NCBI GenBank assembly: GCA_000708835.1
Contig: DF236953.1
Location: 1 to 64,000, forward strand
Origin: Klebsormidium nitens
Lineage: Eukaryota > Streptophyta > Klebsormidiophyceae > Klebsormidiales > Klebsormidiaceae
DNA: 64,000 nucleotides
Direction: 5' to 3'
In this document: piece by piece, positions 9,969 through 22,171 of the stretch
Numbering within the stretch: the first letter of the stretch is position 1
Layout of the letters: each line of letters opens with the position of its first letter
The notes under the pieces: generated by a model
What the model was told of the DNA's origin: nothing
The model's database searches: none
Seen by the model: only the letters and a program-made list of their open reading frames with translations
Program-made: the position numbers and the translations under genes

Positions 9969-12130
9969 CTCTTGCGCGACCAATACAAGTCGTGTATTTG
10001 TGCACTCTGCCACAACCCCGACCATCGGGTCCTGCAAGGGGGTGGGCCTCGCGGGCACGGGGCCGAGAGACATTCCGCAGCGCTCAACTCTTCGAAATCC
10101 CGGGCCGTGAGCTCGCTGACTCGAACTGGCCTTTGCAGCAGCAGCACCTCGGGGTCGTGAACCTGCCAGGAGTCCGTGGGGCGAACGAGCTTGGGCACCT
10201 CCAGCTGCACGCCCTCAGCTTCCATGGGCAACACCGTCGCAATCCCGTGGGAGGCACCGTGCGTGCACACATTCGAGGGGCACACGCAGATATTACACAC
10301 CGGAATCGAGAACGCGTTCCGATCCTCGACCTGGAGGGCACTTTCCGTTCCCCGCCCCCTCTCCTCAGCTGCATCCGACTCAGCTTCCCCCGTGCTGCCC
10401 GTTGCAGCATCCGGCTCCTCCGTTTCTGTGCCTTCTGCCGTCCAAAATGATTTGGTTCTCCGTTTGCCCGATCTCGCGCTCGCCTCCCCAATGCCACCGG
10501 AGCTTTCTCCTTGCTCCGATCGAGCTCGCTTTCCGTTCGTTTGTGCAGACGTGCAGCACCTCACTGCGCAGAGCTCCACGTCCACTTCAGCGCCGCCAAA
10601 CACCCTCGGATGCTGCTTGCAGAAGCAGCTCGGCCCTTCGCATGCAGCCCTTTCGTGGCTGCCGACGACTAGCTCCGCGAGTACCCGTCCACGTCAGCGT
10701 CTGGCGCACACTGCCCGCTATGCGCCACGCCGTCACCGCCCCGGCTATCACCTAGCCCGTCCTTCAAAGACGTTTTTGCGAGCTCGAGCTGCCCCTCCGA
10801 AAATGAACTCTTGCTCAATTTGTCCACACCGCTCGGTCCACTCAAAGCTCGCTTCACCCCTTGAATGTGCGAGCAGTCAGCAGTCTTGCTGCATCCGCTC
10901 TTCCTCCCCTCGCAATACCAGCCCATCCGCGCCCCCTCTCCATAGTGGACCATTGTCCTCTGAGGTGATGGCGAACCAACGTTCCAGTACACCCCAAAAA
11001 CCCGCTCCCCGGTCCTGTCGCATGGTATCTCCATCACCCGCGTCCCAATCTGCAGCGATATGGCGCTCGCTAGCCTTGGCGGCTCCAACGTCTGAAGCGC
11101 AAGCTTGTGCACGCAGGGGGCCCGAGCGTACAACCGGCCCCGGTCGCAGGTGCAGCTCAGGTTTCCCAAGGTGTCCCGATGCACCGTCTCGAGCAACGCG
11201 CGCACTTTGCTAGGGCGCCCGAGAGGTTTGGGCCTGGCGGCGTTGTGATTCCCGGTGCTAGCCAGATAGACCGTACTAGCAGAGCCCTGTTCGCCGACAT
11301 TGTACAGAGCGCACTCTCCTGATCGGAGGCCATCGAGATACATCACAGCTTGGTCGACAATGGTCCGACAATCGTCTGCGCTCGACGCTTCGCCACTCCT
11401 TGCGTGAAGTTGCCCCTGCATCCACATCGGAAACGTAGTTAGACATGCTATAAGTAAGCGCTATACAGACATCCAACAATGCTCTTAGAACAAGTTTGGA
11501 ACATCAGCCTGATATGTTCGACCTCTGTTAATGACTTGCTGTTGGTGAAAGACAAAGGCTCCACAATGCTCCGAACCGCGGTGTTATCCATCAGCATAAG
11601 ATCTTTGACTTGTTTTCTGTTACTGTATGGCTTTTCTTGTTGTGCTGACTTGGATCAAACACACATCAATTTTCATGGTGTAAAAAAGCATATGGATAGT
11701 GCTCAATCAAACATTCACAAGCAGATGCAGAGGCTCTTAGGGTTTGAAGATCTGCATTCCTGCTCACCTCCACTTGCGCGCTAGATCTTGCTGTTTCCCC
11801 CGCTTTTCGACCCCGGTTCACTGCTGCTTGCGCTGCAGTCGTTTTGCGGCGCCCGCCCGGCCGTTCCTCCTCTGCCTTCTCCCGCAGGTTGCCAACCTCT
11901 TCGCCCGACAACTTCTTCAGTTGTCTCCATTCCGCCCCTAGTGACTTGCGCTGAAACCAGACCTCAACTGAACCCGCCGAGCCTCGGTTGGTTCTTCCTA
12001 CGGTGATTGTCAGATTGTCAGCACACTGAGTGACAGGACCGAAATGCCGCTTTACGCACTCCAGACAAACAGGCTGGCGCTTTCTCTGACCCGTGGCAAC
12101 TGATTTGGGTGAGGTGATTGCAAAGCCCTT
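9969..12130 (-). CDS. HMG-like and SWIM zinc-finger exons, probable N-terminus of the KDZ element
   Basis: One exon at 11950-11768 (possibly open up to about 12130) encodes an acidic-basic helical segment like the last helices of an HMG box (WRQLKKLSGEEV). Its phase-0 donor fits the phase-0 acceptor of the next exon starting at 11415. That exon encodes a SWIM zinc finger (CTCDRGR...CVHKLA) and a second Cys/His cluster (WYCEGRKSGC). Near 10670-10700 the frame changes: a shifted frame from about 10690 down to 9969 is coding-like, with cysteine pairs (CEGPSCFC, VCNICVC). I could not find a clean intron there, so a frameshift is possible. The order SWIM, CxC, DDE matches known KDZ elements, which supports one gene with the exons at 6394-9707. 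A further open stretch at 12352-12140 with CPLCRQ might be an earlier exon. Confidence 0.55.
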
Positions 12131-12542
12131 CAGTGCGGCTTAGCTTTTCCGGAATGTGAGTTGGTAGTCTTTTGTCACTAGTGTTTGTCTGCAAAGCGGG
12201 CACTTGGTAGCTAGTGAGTTAGCGGGAATATTTCCGTAGGCATTTGGATCTACAATAATGTTGCCACAGCTAACCTCCCTCTGACTCGCCGGGTGCAAGC
12301 TATAAGTCGAGGTGTTTGGTCGGGCCACACTGAACCCTGGGGTTGATTGCATGTTCCCCGAGCTTCTTCAAGATGGCAGAGGGATGGCCGGATTGCTTGC
12401 TGGTTAGCGCATAGATGTGGTTCTGAGGGTGCGAGATTGGTTGAAACTCGACTCGGATGCGTAGAAGGTCCAGTTGGATATGAAAAAACTGAGAGAATAT
12501 TTGACCTTTTATACTCTGACTTCCGGGCCGACTGGACCAGTT

Positions 12543-12648
12543 TCGGACGCCGTGCAGCCTGCTTACGTGGCCGGTCGCTCCGTTGGCAGGCCTTTTCGGA
12601 CGCCCTATAGCCTGCTTACGTGGTCGGTCGCTCTATTGGCAGGCTTCT
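12543..12648. repeat. 53-bp tandem duplication
   Basis: A unit starting TCGGACGCC and containing GCCTGCTTACGTGG occurs at 12543 and again at 12596 with about ten differences. It lies between the KDZ element and the TTAA element. I see no gene from about 12353 to 12924. Confidence 0.75.
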
Positions 12649-12928
12649 AGAACGGTCCAATATTCGGTTGGCGGTCCGCCGGGTTTCTGTCCTGAGATGG
12701 GTCAGGCTGTTAACCTCCTCGACCGTAAATCGACGCTCGCGGCACCCGGACCGATTCGCTTCCGCGCTCTATATCCAGCAGGGGGTCCCGACCCGAAATT
12801 CCTCTCCGGTACACGATTCGAAATACCGTCATATTGACGGTTTCTTCCGCTAGGGAGACGCGCCGGCCGCTATCGACGCCGTTGATACGCCATCTGGCAC
12901 GCGCGCGCGATCTGGGCCGTAAAATTAA

Positions 12929-13677
12929 GGTGGTAGGACGGTAATTCAGCCAGAAAAGAGGGTTTCTAGGGTTTGAAGGGGCGTAACTTGGTCATAACGT
13001 GGTCAAATCGAGTCCCGTCTTTTGCATCTTTCGGGGGGGACCAAGGAGGCCCCCTCGAGCACTCTGGGACCACCTCGAACTCACTGACGACTTGTCGAGG
13101 AAAGTCTGAAGTTGAGGAAGTTTGAACATTTACCCCCCTACATGAACCCTTGGCCGTCAGAAAAACGAAATGATAGAATTCTCATTGACCCCCCTAAAAC
13201 TGAATCGGGGCAAGCTGGGATGTCTATCGAACGGTTAAATCACAATATTGACGAAAATGTGCACCGTTAATGGTCAAAACTCCCAGCTTATATGCTCAAA
13301 ATGGTTTTTTCTCAGGTTGTTGACCAGGTATGTTCCCCTGGCGGTGCACATTTCCGTCAGATTTTTTTTGGAAAAATGTTTTTGACATCCCAGCTTGCCC
13401 CGAAGGTGATTTCCTCTTGTTCGAAGGAAATTTATCGTGGCAGTTGACAGGCAGAAAATCCAATGGAAATACCCCTTTGAACCAGGTTGTTTGGAGTTGG
13501 CAGGGTTTCTCAGACTGACCCAAACTACTTCGAGGTGGTTAGAGGAGCTTCGAGAGGACCCCGAGGGTGTCTCGAAGCCATTGGAGAAGACGAAACCTGA
13601 TTTGGTTTAGTTTTGAACATTCTATGAACCAGAACGTAAACCAGGGTCAATCCAACCTGAATTACCGTCCTACCACC
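12929..13677. mobile_element. TTAA-flanked foldback/MITE-like element
   Basis: A 749-bp element bounded by TTAA at 12925-12928 and 13678-13681, the target duplication expected of piggyBac-type insertion. Its ends are a perfect 21-bp inverted repeat starting GGTGGTAGGACGG. Further inside, the arms remain partly complementary. The centre holds a second long palindrome: 13205-13223 (CGGGGCAAGCTGGGATGTC) is the exact reverse complement of 13384-13402, and GTGCACCG/CGGTGCAC pair between them. No transposase frame is present, so it would depend on an enzyme encoded elsewhere. The termini do not start with CCY as classic piggyBac ends do, so the superfamily is inferred from TTAA only. Confidence 0.85.
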
Positions 13678-13681
13678 TTAA

Positions 13682-14780
13682 TGCCATTCAACAGATGGTG
13701 AACCCGTGTCCATGGCGCCATCTTGATTGTCCGTACAGCTTGGACGTAGTGCGAAGCGGCAGTACGGTCGAAGTGACCATAGGCGATCAGCAAACAACGG
13801 GTATATATCGAGGAAGGTAACCGGCAGGTACATATTCTACCAACACCGTAATAAGATCATCGAAGTTTGAAACCTACAATTTAAGATGGTAAATATTCGG
13901 ACGTTGTGATACATACTTGCATGAGCATTGGCTTATACGATGTCCGGCATAGGCAGGCGGTGTCCGGTACTTTGTCGTCGTGTTATGATACTGAATAGCT
14001 CTACAACGCGCCATCTGGCTGCGACACAGCGGCGATACAGCAGCCGGTCGAGGCGCGCCGGGCTCCGGATCGTACCCGGAAGACTGCTGACCTCATACCT
14101 ATTACGGCGTCGGTAGTCATCATGAAAATTGACGGTAGCTACCATGAGGGACATTTGAGAACTAGGGTTGGGACTTGCATGCAGGTGACTGGCCCGGCGG
14201 ACCGCCCAGCGGGCCTGGCCGCGCGCGCGCCCCTTCACTTCTAGTTCGTCCGGCGCAAGGTTTGTGCAGCCTGCACTCAGGCAGCCGCGGGGACAGAGCT
14301 AGGAGTCGGACTCGGGATCCTGGGCGAAGAACACACGAAGAAAGAAAAGAGAGAGATGAAGAAAAGCGGGATGCTGCATGTGTTAAAACTTCTGTCTTGG
14401 CAAGTCCAGTCTGTTCCCTGTCTGTTCCAGTATTTGATTATGGGTACATGGGCAAATTTGACGGGTTGTCAGCTGAGGCACCAGCAGTCTTTCCCAGCCC
14501 TATCTAAATTGCCTTGTTCGACAGCTTTCAGCTAGTGGAGGTTCGGATTTCAGATACTGCTCAGAAAATTGATTTTCCCCAGTCTTTTTCTTAGCTACCG
14601 GCCTATGTCCATGTTCCGCAAAATGTAGTCAACCTTAGACGGCCTATAGTGGACTATCTCATCGCACCCTCCAGAGCCTGCCCGTCTGGGTTAGTTCAGC
14701 GCCCTGTTGCAAGCAGCAATTAGAGCCTGCAAGAGCTTTGACGACTGTATGAAAACCCCAGTCATAGAAAGCAGGTCGTT
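13682..14780. other. intergenic, likely Elongin-A upstream region
   Basis: No frame here has family features or plausible splice partners. The short open stretches at 13928-14507 look like chance. A 5' untranslated exon or promoter of Elongin-A could lie in the last few hundred bases, but no motif can be fixed. Confidence 0.4.
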
Positions 14781-17700
14781 ATGGCTTTCTTTCGCCCTCA
14801 GCGCGCCGCAGATTGTGCGATGCACAAGTTGCAGGAGCTGTGCCTGTACAAGATCGTGGACAACCTGGACATGCTGGGGTGAGCTGCTAATTTTTATGTA
14901 TAAATCAGAAGCTTTGAAGTCTCAGACAGTGATCGGGCCTTGACCTCAACTGTTTCCCGCATGACCGATCATGGCACAGTTTACCACCACCAACCGCAAG
15001 TGATAAAAATGCACATCAGCTTTTCTCAAAACCCTTCAATGCAAAAGCAGTCGGGGAATGAGTACTAGCGTTGAATCAGTCCTATCGGACATGAAAGACG
15101 AGCCTCGATTGGTCGGCCAACTACTGGTTGAAGTCTGTTGACTTTGCGATTAGGTAAACCCAGGACGAGCCCCAGCATAGTGGTGTGGCCACCATGATTG
15201 CTTATTGTATCTTTGATACATACCGGCATGGTGCACTTGTAGGACGATGCCGAACTCAATCAATGTGGTCGTTGACAAGTTTTTCCATTATGTTTTGTTC
15301 TGATGCTGGGTGTATAGGGCCTTCTTTTGCAAGTCTTCTGAAGCATTTAGTGTCTTCGTCTTTTCACGATAGAAGCTTTCATGGCGGTCTTCTGTCCATC
15401 TTGCAGTTTGACAGCTTGTCTGCACAACCGATTCCTTGCACCATGTCACCTGTTTCGGAAGTAACCTTCTAGAATGCATCAAAGGCGCAAATAAGCATGA
15501 ACTGGCATAAATGCGCAGACAAGCCGAGACGAGCTGTCTACCAGCTTTGAGCGCTTTCTTTGGCAACTCGGACAGAAGGCTTTTGTTCAGATCATTTGGC
15601 AAGTAAAGTGTGGCGCCTTGGGCTTGGCACTTGTTCCTCCTAGTTTCCCTTGTTGGGACCCTCATTCCTTAGCGAAAATGAGACCAGATTTTGTGTGAGC
15701 GTTTCAACAAGGGAATAGGCAGTCAGACCGTCTTATCAGAGCATTTCATGACAACCAGCAGAACTGCGGCCGTTACAATCTGAGGCAAATAATCGGGAGA
15801 ACTCAGGACCGGTGAGGCTGGAACCTGGAGGCGATAGCCTACTCATTGTAAACAGTGTAAATGCTGTCTCAAATCCCGCTATATTGCTGCGATGCAGAGA
15901 CGTTGGGGACACGCCTGCCATCTTCCTTGAGAGGATACTTGCCCACTGCACTTTAGACCAGCTGAAAAGAATCGAGGACGCCTCCAAGGTACTACTTGTG
16001 TCCCTCATCACAAGAAACCCCCTCGAGAGAGAAGCAAGTTGGAAGGAGACTCAGCAACGGGAGATCTAGATGCAGAGCTTTGCGATCTGCTGCGGTCTGT
16101 GCGGTACAAACCTGTCTACTGGGATTTAAACTTGTGCTGCGAGGTTAAATTAGCTCGGAGGTTTTTCCGTTTCAGAGGAGGTCAAGGAGCTAATATTTAA
16201 TTGTCGTCCCGCAGAAAGCAGGAAGTCGGGCCTGATGCCGCACATATTCGTTGACACCTTCAATTCGGGTGACGTGTGGGGGCTTGTTATTTCGCCGGTG
16301 GACAGGAGTCGCTTGACTGTCTCAGCCCTTCTTCCCACTCCGTTAGAAAAATGGCAGCTTGCTGACTGCAAGCTTTCGTCATCCTCCAGGGACGGGACCT
16401 GGAGAGCATCACCAACGAGTTCTGGCACCGCTTCTATCAGAAGAAGTGGGGCGCGGAGGCCACCGGGATCATCGAGAACCGCGTTCAGAAGAAGGGCCTG
16501 CCTCTTCGCTGGCGAGCGCTCTACGACGTGAGCTTTGTGATTGCAGTCTCCTAGATTGTTGGAAAGAGGGTTAGTGGTTACCAAGGAACATTCTCAGGTT
16601 GCTGTGGATTGGTCGAGGCTGTAATTCAAGTCGTATTGTGTCACAGATTCTATCAATACTGGGGATGAGACACGTCAGATATCAGAGTGGCAATAGGTGA
16701 TCTGGATTCGTCGACTACGATTAACAATTGCGGGCTGGTGTAGCTCTTTTGAAAAGCATCATTCCGTTCTTCGTTGAGTCTCGATGGGATGGTCGGGCGT
16801 ATTTCCCTGGTGGCACAAGGCCGCCCTGCACATTGCATCAGCTTATCGCCCAGTCAACTCAAACGTTGTAGTGTGACGTGAGGGTGCTTGGTGTATTGTT
16901 TGATCGAACAAATAAAAGCCTCCTTCTTGACACACCTGAAACCACTTGAGGACGGAGCTAGAGAGAGTATTGCTTGTAGAAGATGCTCAGCTGTCCGCTG
17001 ATACCTCGCACTGTCACTCTAGAAGCTTGAACCAATGCACAAACGGCAGGCTAGGATGCTCAACTCTGCTTCAACCTGGAAGTACAGACTATGATCTTCT
17101 GGAAAGCCCCAACAGACTTCGCCCTTTGTGTGGCATCGGTCCGTGCTGTATCCTTCGAGACTGGTCCCGCCTTCCGTGACGAGGCACGTGAGGCTCGAAT
17201 CAGTACTGACTTCTGGTGGCCTTACTTCCTCATAATTTCGGACGCTTTGGGCACTTTATAAATGTCATTTTTTATTGTCCGCGCAGCACAAAGTGAAGCA
17301 GGAGGAGCAGATCCAGGCCAAGTGCGTCAGCCGGCTGCGGGAGCTCTTCATCAAGGAGAAGAACGGTGAGTCGGTCAGCCGCCTACGGTCAAACCTCCCG
17401 GGTTCAAGCTCTTGGCGGTCGACTTGTGCGTTTGGCTCGACGGGGAGAGTATCTCTATATTTGAAGTCTTTCATTCCGGAGGCTTAAGTAGCCCGTGGAG
17501 TCGTCGAGCGTTTTGCAAAGTCTTGAGTACCGTGAAGCCGGTCCAGAGTCTCCGACGCTTCACCTGGCCGATCGTCAGCCGGCGTGCAGTGATACTTCTC
17601 GATTTCATGTTGACTAAGGGCATGTTGACTAAGGACTGTGCTCGGGGGAAAAACAAAACTAAAAACCTAAACCGGAGAAATGACACGCTCCGCACCCGTA

Positions 17701-20222
17701 CCCACCCTAACCCCCAAACCAACAATACCCGTCCCCGGGGCCTTTCCTTAGTCAACATGGCCCTTAGTCATCATGAAATCGAGACAACTCCTGCAGTGTG
17801 GTCTTTCGAGCGTGTGTTTCGCATGGCTAAGTTTTGCCTTGGCTGGTCCGCAAACTTTGTCAGACAGGTCAAAGCTGGTCAAAATAGCATGCAGACGATT
17901 CGCTCGATCGTCCGGCACTAATGGTAATGTGTCGTCCGAGCCACACCTCGTGTCAGCTGCAAGAATGCTGTCGCTCAAAGTGCCCATGAAGTGCTGGATG
18001 CATAGATACCATAAGCGGCCGCACAAGCGCTTGGGCGCTGCAGTCGGTCTTTGCTACAGTGTCAAAGATCCTCTGAGGCAACTCCTGCGTATTGGGTCGT
18101 CGTAACAAGCCAGAATGCGGCACCTTGGATCCGCAAGCCGTACGTATGCACGCTGGGTTTATAAAAGCACTCTGAAAACCACAAGCTTTACCCCCCGTAA
18201 ATTCTTTGAACCCTGGACTGAAAACCGGACGTCCGCCTGACGCTGCAGAGAAGCTGGCACGCACAGTCCAAGTATGTGCCCGGCGCCCGGAGGTCAAGAA
18301 GAGAGCGGTGGGGCCGCAGAGTCCCGGCGGAGTGCAGCGCGGGCGGCTGCTGGCAAAGGCAAAGAAAGATTACGTGGGCAGGTGCGACGGTTCCTCTTGG
18401 GTGTGTTATGAGCTTTCTAGCACGCTCAGACTCTGTGTGTCGGCGCGTCGCTTTGTTTTGGTCCTTTCCTGGCCTCTGGCTTTTTGCGTCCTTTCCCTAT
18501 CCAAGGATCGTTCTTCTCCGAGCCCCCGGGCCGGATCCAGCGAATGAGCGTTCGAAGCAGATCCGTACCGTTTACGTATATAGAGCGAAATTGAGGAGGA
18601 GATCTTGCGCACTGTGCCTTCCGCCCCCGTCTCACATCATTCTTTGCGACACGCTTCGTCAGCAGTGTTATCCATTCCTTGCTCGACTTCGCTTTATCAT
18701 GCACTATGCGTTTGCTTGGTGTGCATAATTGCTTCAAAATTTCATGGCGTTTTACCACGTGCACTGTAGAGCGAAAAGTTTCCAGAGCAAAGGATATTGA
18801 AGGCTCACACTAACAACAAACGTCAAATTCTTTCTAGATGAGGGGATTAATGTGCTAAAATTGTCGGGCTCTTCAGTTTCTCCTGAAACGACGCACCTTT
18901 CTTTCGAGGATTCTAGCAATCTGTTCTCAATGGAAAGGGTACTACGAGCTTGTCGTGGTTTTGGCGGCGAGTTGGCAGCTATTGCTGGCACAAAATCTTG
19001 ATTTGGCGTTCGGAAATAGGGAAAAGAATTGAAAATGGGAAAAGAAAGGGACTCAATAAGCTCATACCCTGCTTGAGGCTCGTATATCTGGAGTCAGCCC
19101 ATCGACTCTGCACCACTGAGGCGCCGGGTTCAATCGGAATTTTGGATTGGGGGTGCTTCAAAACCTGGTCGTTTGATTCTGGTGCAACTTCAAATAATAA
19201 CTAGGACGCTGGACAATCCGATCGTCGTTGTAAAACCTCAGTTCTGGGTTTGACTTCCACATACCGAGTCTTTGATCCTGACTGAAGCGGACTGCAACAT
19301 TCTTTGCAGCTTTGATGCGCAGCGCCGGAAGTCCTTGCTGCAGCGCCAACCGAGCAGCGGCCCGAGCGTTCTCGGCAAACGGCCCTCTCCCTCGCTGACG
19401 TCATCGCCGGGCCCCGTCCAGAAACGACCCGCACCGAGCAGTCCCCAAAACCAGGGACTCCTGCGGCGCACGGAGCCGCCAACAAGGCCTCGAGAGCAGG
19501 GGCCAAGCAAAACCGTCCTTGGGAAAAGGCCTTCGGAACTGAGCGGTAGCTCTGCGCAGAAACGGCTCGCACTCGGCGAGCCTCAGATCGAGGCTGGGTA
19601 TTCCAGGGGGGCACCAGGAAAGAGTTTAACCACTGGCGCTGGGGGGGCGGCGGGAAGGCTAGGGGTAGGGGATCCCTCTGGGGCAAATTCTATTAGACAT
19701 GGCCGGCCGAAGGTTTGGTCGGGAGTGGGCTACCCGGAAGAAACAAAAGGAAGCATAGGAGCACGGGAGGATGTCGCGGAAAGAACTGGAAGAGGAAGGG
19801 AGGCGGTGCAGGGAGCTGGAAGATATTCGGACAACTCAGGGTCGGACGATAGAAGGAGAAGTTTGTCCGTCGAGAAAGGGTCACGTGTCGTGAGGGCAAA
19901 CGGCGCAAGTCAAGAGGAGCAAACGAAGAGAACTGAAGGGGGTCGGTTAAATAGTGACAGGGTCAAGGAATTGGCTGCAGGCGCGGCTGAAAGGCGAGCA
20001 GGTATGTCGAGCGTAAGCAAGAGCACGAGTGGTGAGTCAACGAGACTTTCCCGAGAAGACGGAAAAAGGAGAAGAGATCAGCCTGACATAGGTAGTCCAG
20101 AGCGTAGGCCGCAGAAGAGAGGTATGGTCAGCCAGTCCGGGTCTGAAAGCCTCCTGAAGAGCCAAGAGCAGGGAAAGGTAAGCATACTGACCGATGACGA
20201 GGTGCTTTGGGACGACGCCTAA
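14781..20222 (+). CDS. Elongin-A (RNA polymerase II elongation factor SIII subunit A)
   Basis: Six exons: 14781-14878, 15898-15988, 16390-16527, 17287-17365, 18249-18381, 19310-20222. They sum to 1452 bases (483 aa plus stop) with all phases matching. The start is the ATG at 14781, in frame and directly before the domain. Residues 17-25 (LQELCLYKI) are a BC-box, which binds Elongin-C. GDVGDTP and a leucine-rich stretch ending RIEDASKGRDL follow, and then a W-H-RFY segment, as in plant and animal Elongin-A. The protein stimulates elongation and can serve as substrate receptor of a Cul3/Cul5-type ubiquitin ligase acting on stalled polymerase. The last exon encodes about 300 residues of low-complexity, basic, Ser/Arg/Gly-rich tail with two VLGKRPS...QKR repeats. 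Intron 4 carries a G-rich hairpin element (17598-17783). Confidence 0.88.
17598..17783 (+). repeat. G-rich-core hairpin element, copy A (Elongin-A intron 4)
   Basis: About 186 bp with terminal inverted repeats of roughly 38 bp (CTCGATTTCATGTTGACTAA at left; its near reverse complement ends at 17783). Each arm itself holds a direct repeat of CATGTTGACTAAGG. Between the arms is the shared core: CGCTCCGCACCCGTACCCAC and CCTAACCCCCAAACC, ending ACCCGTCCC. The complementary strand carries at least six runs of three or more G. Confidence 0.8.
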
Positions 20223-20377
20223 AGTTGGCGACCTCCATGTGCGCGCGCAGTGCTCACAGCACAATTCGCTTTTCAGGCTGTCCGGCCATTCATGCATCCG
20301 ATCGCGTACAGTACATCCACATATGTGTGCCTCAATGTCACGCATTGAGCTGTTCATGCGCGGCGGCCATCATTCAA

Positions 20378-20386
20378 TGTAATAAA
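20378..20386 (+). promoter_or_regulatory. possible polyadenylation signal of Elongin-A
   Basis: TGTAA overlaps AATAAA about 156 bases after the Elongin-A stop. TGTAA is the signal used by many green algae and AATAAA is the general one. Position and orientation fit a 3' end, but no transcript data support it. Confidence 0.4.
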
Positions 20387-22171
20387 ACAGTGCTTGCCGG
20401 AATGACACCTGACATGTCATGATACGGATGCAAAATCTGCATATGTATGCAATTTACCTGGCCGGCCTGCATTTGCAATCGCTCATGCAGCGAAGGCAAG
20501 GCTCAGAAGGCTTCTAAGTTCGTCACTGGTATGTACCATCCATGCCATCCCCGGATACCTTGCCGGATGTGTGCCAGCTGAAGCTATTTGCATATTGAGT
20601 CTAGATTTAGCTAGCTAGGAGCTGCGCCCCCCGGCCGGATATGCCATTCGATGGGCCATGCTGGACGGATCGCATTAAAAATTTAACAATTGCGGCTACC
20701 GTCTTGATAATCCATACATGCTGAGTCAGCTGGCACATGAAGACGTGATCGATCATCATAGCTCATGTCTTGCATGGAAGATGATGCAGTGATGGGCTTC
20801 ATGACGCTGTGAGTCCACGGTTGTCCATGCATATGAGCTTACCACAAACGAAACAAAGAGCTGCTGTTGCATGAGCATGGCATGCATAGAGTAGCTGCCA
20901 AAGGACTGTACTCGGTGTGCAGATTGCTGTATCGACAGAATACAGATTTTCACGAGTATAATAACCCAAGTACCCCCAGGAGAAGCCGCAAAAGTGTATC
21001 GATTTTGGCAAAATATGGCACGTGCAAATCTTACATCATCATCGTCCTGCAAACACCTGTTGTAGAGCAAAGCCCCTCAGGTTTCAATACTGCTCGGCAA
21101 AATGAAATCGTATGTCCGAACGCGTGTGACAGAACAGAGGCAGCTAAAGAATCTGATCTTGGTCAAAGAAGCCAATGGAAGACACTCAAAACCATGAGTT
21201 AATCCCTTCAGTCTTTAAAAAGTAGAACTAGGACGTGAAGGGTCTAACACCAACTGGGGGACAAAGTTCTCGAGCAAGATGCGGCAATTGGATTATTGCC
21301 AGTGCAAATACGTTTACTTCGATGTTCAAGTCAATTTTGGGGCAGGAATAACTTTGTCACTACCAGGAAAGAAAACCATGCAGCAAAGTCTTACATCATA
21401 GTGAAACTCCTCAAACCCTGAAGGTCCTCATGTGATACAAGCAACAAATCGAACACAGAATGGTTGATCAATGGCAGGAGCAAGCAGGAAAAATGAGAGT
21501 GCAGCAATTCTAATCAAAATTGAATTGAGAGACCTAAACGAGACACGATGCCAACCCTGAAGTTTGAATAGGCCAGATGGGATTTGATTATTGGGTAGCA
21601 GAAAGCAAGCAGACCTCTTCCTCTCAGAAATCGAAGTGGCCACTTTCTCCTGAGTTCGTAATCAGGTTCCAAAATCTGGTCACTCACCCTAATCAATGTT
21701 CCTTACTGCTGAGCGCCAGTCGGCCACCCAATAATCTACAATTTGTCTGCTGTACAGTCTGCCTTCGTTGTCTGAACAATGTGATTTCCTGGCACGATGC
21801 GAGCGGGTTTACTCTGATATCGACGCAGGGAAGCTTCTTGTAAAGCAATAGCACCACTCTCGGACGCAGAGACCGAATCATTGCCAATCTGCACCAGTTG
21901 ACCAAGTTTACCTTTCCTTCTAATAGCCAACCAACCACTGTTCCAGGTGGCAGATTTGCCAACACTCAGGCGCATGTTCACTGCCGTTAGCCAGCACTAA
22001 TGCCGAACACTATTGAGGGCTTTCAAACGAGCTTCCCGCTGTGACGCCACACCCCTGTCAACCACCTGTCTGTTGCGGAAGCGCACCCAGCAGCGGGCTT
22101 TGGCTGCGCGCACTCTTATGCTCACCGTCTCGTCTTTTATGCATATGCTTCGCCCGCTTATGCCCGCCCCC
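20387..22171. other. intergenic, no gene seen
   Basis: I find no coding exon. The first 500 bases are unusually rich in short self-complementary words (CATG, GGCC, GCATGC, CTAGCTAG, GATC). A similar composition occurs after the receptor kinase (50.2-50.9 kb) and near 59.2-59.4 kb. Confidence 0.4.

Noticed and set aside
10176-11213. 345-codon plus-strand open frame
   Set aside because: It lies opposite the SWIM zinc-finger exon, which has clear motifs. The plus frame is Ser/Pro/Arg-rich without family features.
17366-18248. introner element (whole intron as a transposed unit)
   Set aside because: The hairpin element fills only about 186 of 883 intron bases and does not end at the splice sites. 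The same holds for the copy in kinase intron 22.
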